Assembly (NCBI RefSeq): GCF_026262505.1
Contig: NC_067208.1
Coordinates: 11,541,962 to 11,605,961, forward strand
Source of the DNA: Trichomonas vaginalis G3
Taxonomy: Eukaryota > Parabasalia > Trichomonadida > Trichomonadidae
Direction of reading: 5' to 3'
DNA: 64,000 nucleotides
Shown here one piece after another: positions 61,655 to 64,000 of the stretch. The position numbers and the translations under genes were made by a program. Positions within the stretch are counted from its first letter, which is position 1. Every line of letters starts with the position of its first letter. Under the pieces are notes generated by a model. The model was not told the origin of the DNA, did not search any database, and saw only the letters and a list, made by a program, of their open reading frames with translations.

Positions 61655-62503
61655 TTATATTTTTACCGTTCGATAGTAGTTGTATATGAAACTAAGTTCT
61701 AAGTAAAACGCATGGTATAATGGAATTATTCTTTTTCTTCCATCTGTAGTAAACCATACTTGAAAGTCTGAAATACTTCCACTTGGTGGTTCGTATAACT
61801 TTGTAGGTTTTTCGTAAAAGTCATTTGCCAAGCATAAGAAAGAGTTTTGGGCGCCAGAAAATGAAGCATGAACTATCACAGCATCTTGGTCGAAAACATC
61901 TTTAAATAAATATGGTTCATCTCTTGCATATCGACTGTAGATATTTGCTAAAGGAGGTTCAACTTTCTGATTTAACATTCTTTGCAAATAATACCATGAC
62001 ATTGCAGTGAATTCTGTATATATTTGTTCGTCTTTATTTGGATTGTCTTCGTAGATTTGAAATGACACTTGTGAATTTTGTTTGTCATATACAATTCTCA
62101 CATAAAGTGTGCTATTGGTATTCGCATATTCATCAGCATATTTTGCATAACATGAATTTATTTTATCTTCTATATTTTTTAATGCAGTCTGTAGAGAAGA
62201 TGAGAGGTCAACTTGTATTAGCTCAATTTCTTCCCACATTTTTCGTTGCCCTTCAGATGTATAATCTATATGAAACCTTACAATAAATGGAAAACTTTTA
62301 TCTTCTACAGACACAAACTTTATTCTTCGAAAGCCAATAGCTTTTGTGACAGATGGGTCTCTTAACCATCTTAATGGGTAGTCAAAACGATAGCCTTCAT
62401 GCTTTACGGTATCTGTCTCAAACTTTTGACCGACATTAGTAAAAAGTTCATCTAATGGTTTAGTTGTAGCAACTCTAGAATTTTCTTTTTCTATTGGAAG
62501 CAT
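61655..62503 (-). CDS. penton-like minor capsid protein
   Basis: 282 residues from MLPIEKENSRVATTK. Homologous to the decayed gene at 1742-2846 in element 1. It is beta-rich, ending in ISDFQVWFTTDGRKRIIPLY, then HAFYLELSFIYNY. The pattern 'f.vwf.d..g..i.l....fylel.f' is typical of the last strands of Polinton minor capsid proteins. The frame looks whole. It converges tightly on the amphipathic protein (4 bp apart) and diverges from the fibre-like gene across 18 bp. Confidence 0.65.
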   Translation of the reverse strand: MLPIEKENSRVATTKPLDELFTNVGQKFETDTVKHEGYRFDYPLRWLRDPSVTKAIGFRRIKFVSVEDKSFPFIVRFHIDYTSEGQRKMWEEIELIQVDLSSSLQTALKNIEDKINSCYAKYADEYANTNSTLYVRIVYDKQNSQVSFQIYEDNPNKDEQIYTEFTAMSWYYLQRMLNQKVEPPLANIYSRYARDEPYLFKDVFDQDAVIVHASFSGAQNSFLCLANDFYEKPTKLYEPPSGSISDFQVWFTTDGRKRIIPLYHAFYLELSFIYNYYRTVKI

Positions 62504-62521
62504 ATTTTATCTATAATAAAA
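62504..62521. promoter_or_regulatory. bidirectional start signal, penton-like and fibre-like genes
   Basis: The 18-bp spacer ATTTTATCTATAATAAAA between two divergent ATG codons closely matches the spacer at 1726-1741 (TTTATCTCCATTAAAA). Each arm ends in an A-rich run directly at ATG. Confidence 0.5.
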
Positions 62522-64000
62522 ATGTCAAATGAAACAGCGTCTATGCGAGAAATACAACACAACCGACAACTCATTATGCAAGCTCTAAATAAGAACACAA
62601 CAAACTTTTCAAACTATTCTAAGATATCTGAGTCATTGAAAGAAGGAAACTTAAAACTGACAATAAACCCAATGACAGATGAGTTTCTGTTTCAAGACAA
62701 TAAGAACCATACTGTCTGTATAAATCCAACAAAAGGAACTTTAAACGAGAAACCTATAAATGAACTTCTTTTGAAAGCAGATGTTGACAACAAAGCTGAC
62801 AAAGAATATGTAGACGATGCAATAGCAAAAGAAGAAGAAAGAGCTAACAATGCTTATGCAACAAAAGAACATACTCATCCTGAACTAGCAGACAAAACAT
62901 ATGTTGACAATAAAATGTCAAGTGAAGTGACAAGAGCTGAAAACGAATATTCTAAAAAGACTCATATACATTATATTAACCAAATACCAAGTCTTAAGGA
63001 AACATTAGAGACAAAAGCAGATAAGACTCATACACATTCTATATCTGATATTACAAACTTATAAGAAACCTTAAACAGGAAAAGTGACGTTGGACATACA
63101 CATACCATTGCAAATATTACAAACTTATAAGAAACCTTAAACATGAAAAGTGACGTTGGACATACACATACCATTGCAAATATTACAAACTTACAAGAAA
63201 CCTTAAACAGGAAAAGTGACGTTGGACATACACATACCATTGCAAATATTACAAACTTACAAGAAACCTTAAACAGGAAAAGTGACGTTGGACATACACA
63301 TTCTATATCTGAAATAACAGACTTAAACGTTAGCCTTGAAAATAAAGCAGATAAAACATATGTCAATGAAATATACCAAAGTTTGATAGGAACAAAAAAA
63401 TATTGAAACTATTGTTGGTGACTTTTCTGTCAATGAAGAAAATAAATATTTTAGATGGCAGTTGGTACAGTCCTTAAAAAATGGTACACGGCATAAACTC
63501 ATTCCGAAAAATAACAATGAAATGTATGTAAGCTATAAAAAGAATGATGGTACACAAGTTAAAGTTCCATTAGACAACAACTGCTACTTAAACTTATATG
63601 GAGACGAACAAAAGAAATATTTAAGAGTTTATGAAATGGCAGATATGACATTGCCTGACCCAGCTCCAGCACCATATTATTATGACTATGGAGATGACGA
63701 CAGAACACCACATGTAGATGAACAAAAGCTAACATTATATTTAGATTATTATAGATATAAAAGATATAATGCAATAGAAAAAACGAGAATAGTATATTAT
63801 TATACAGATGACAGAAATAAATATTATAGTCAAGATTTTACCTACCCTGAAAACATAAGATTATATTATAAAAAATATTCTGACACAAACCAGAAGAAAC
63901 CTGAAATAGTTGCACTATATTTTAAGTTCAAAAGAGACAATCCTATAATATCTCATATGTTTGATTTAATGAACCCAGTAGGTTCTATTTATACATCTAT
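62522..64000 (+). pseudogene. phage-tail-fibre-like gene, broken and cut by the window edge
   Basis: Starts MSNETASMREIQHNRQLIMQ. An N-terminal ~90 residues is followed by coiled-coil/fibre repeats of two kinds (KADKEYVDDAIAKEE type and GHTHTIANITNLQETLN type) that recall the short repeats of trimeric bacteriophage tail fibres. A Tyr/Asp-rich region follows to the window edge. A receptor-binding spike on the capsid is the likely role. The gene is broken, with two or three breaks. Confidence 0.65.
63075..63310 (+). repeat. 66-bp tandem repeat in the fibre-like gene
   Basis: Four near-identical 66-bp units (AAAGTGACGTTGGACATACA onward) at 63081, 63147, 63213 and 63279. Each codes for 22 residues around SDVGHTHTIANITNLQETLN. 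The period is exact and a multiple of three. Units differ by a few bases only, showing recent expansion. Confidence 0.9.

Larger units (their letters stand above)
59775..64000. mobile_element. Polinton-like element 3, left-hand part
   Basis: Begins at AGGTAAGTGGGGCTTCCAGG and runs off the right edge. Parts in order: terminal repeat with dyad, a small basic ORF, a DNA adenine methylase, a small membrane protein, two small virion-type proteins, a penton-like protein (minus) and a fibre-like gene. The visible genes look whole except the last, with about two or three breaks in all, so this copy is younger than elements 1 and 2. The right end and any replication genes are outside the window. Confidence 0.8.

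Noticed and set aside
63075-63310. 66-bp tandem units considered as a CRISPR-like array
   Set aside because: There are no unique spacers; the units are contiguous and code in frame for fibre repeats.

Overview
The window is AT-rich nuclear DNA of a parabasalid protist, most likely Trichomonas vaginalis or a close relative. The support is: intron-free ORFs packed on both strands, several DUF3447/ankyrin-repeat genes, Pmp-like surface proteins with GGAI repeats and short cytoplasmic tails, a tRNA-Tyr carrying a short intron, and three Polinton (Maverick)-type elements in 64 kb. The species call is inference; no search could be run.

Layout. 1-4013: the right-hand part of a first Polinton-like element (element 1) with a packaging ATPase and capsid-type genes. 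4014-21927: host DNA with a fragment of a host gene, a decayed ankyrin gene interleaved with a 37-bp minisatellite, a PLD3-like protein, tRNA-Tyr, a GAF/cyclic-nucleotide phosphodiesterase, a type-B carboxylesterase, an Arf-like GTPase, thioredoxin, a cluster of long hairpins (18.5-19.3 kb) and an ankyrin gene with one frameshift. 21928-33141: a complete-length but decayed element (element 2, about 11.2 kb). It has a large coiled-coil protein, major capsid, penton-like protein, SF3 primase-helicase, packaging ATPase and a DNA adenine methylase. No family-B DNA polymerase or retroviral-type integrase was recognised. 33142-59774: host DNA with tRNA-like relics, an inverted repeat with arms over 400 bp holding a MITE, a Pmp-like protein, a second diverged copy of the hairpin cluster, an HP1-type chromodomain protein, an ankyrin protein, a RING-H2 membrane ubiquitin ligase, a second surface protein, centrin, a multi-pass membrane protein, a cyclin and a 2.4-kDa-residue-scale (about 2,400 aa) BEACH-WD40 protein. 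59775-64000: the left part of a third element (element 3) with methylase, small membrane protein, an amphipathic pVI-like protein, a penton-like protein and a fibre-like gene.

The host genes look independent: signalling (PDE, GTPase, cyclin, centrin), membrane traffic (BEACH), ER quality control (RING), chromatin (HP1) and surface proteins. The three elements share two things. One is a terminal 13-nt dyad, GGCNC-NNN-GNGCC, whose sequence changes while its pairing is kept. The other is a compact A/T start signal (TTTTTA or TTTATCT, then TAAAATG) directly at most gene starts, unlike the host genes. Several host genes instead carry GTCACTTTTT (either orientation) near the start codon.

Most notable: an element that uses an SF3 helicase module where a Polinton would have PolB; the two copies of a roughly 0.8-0.95 kb chain of long imperfect hairpins with a shared apical motif; and the paired changes in the terminal dyads. 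Virus-like elements are treated as fossils: breaks are counted only roughly and not itemised.
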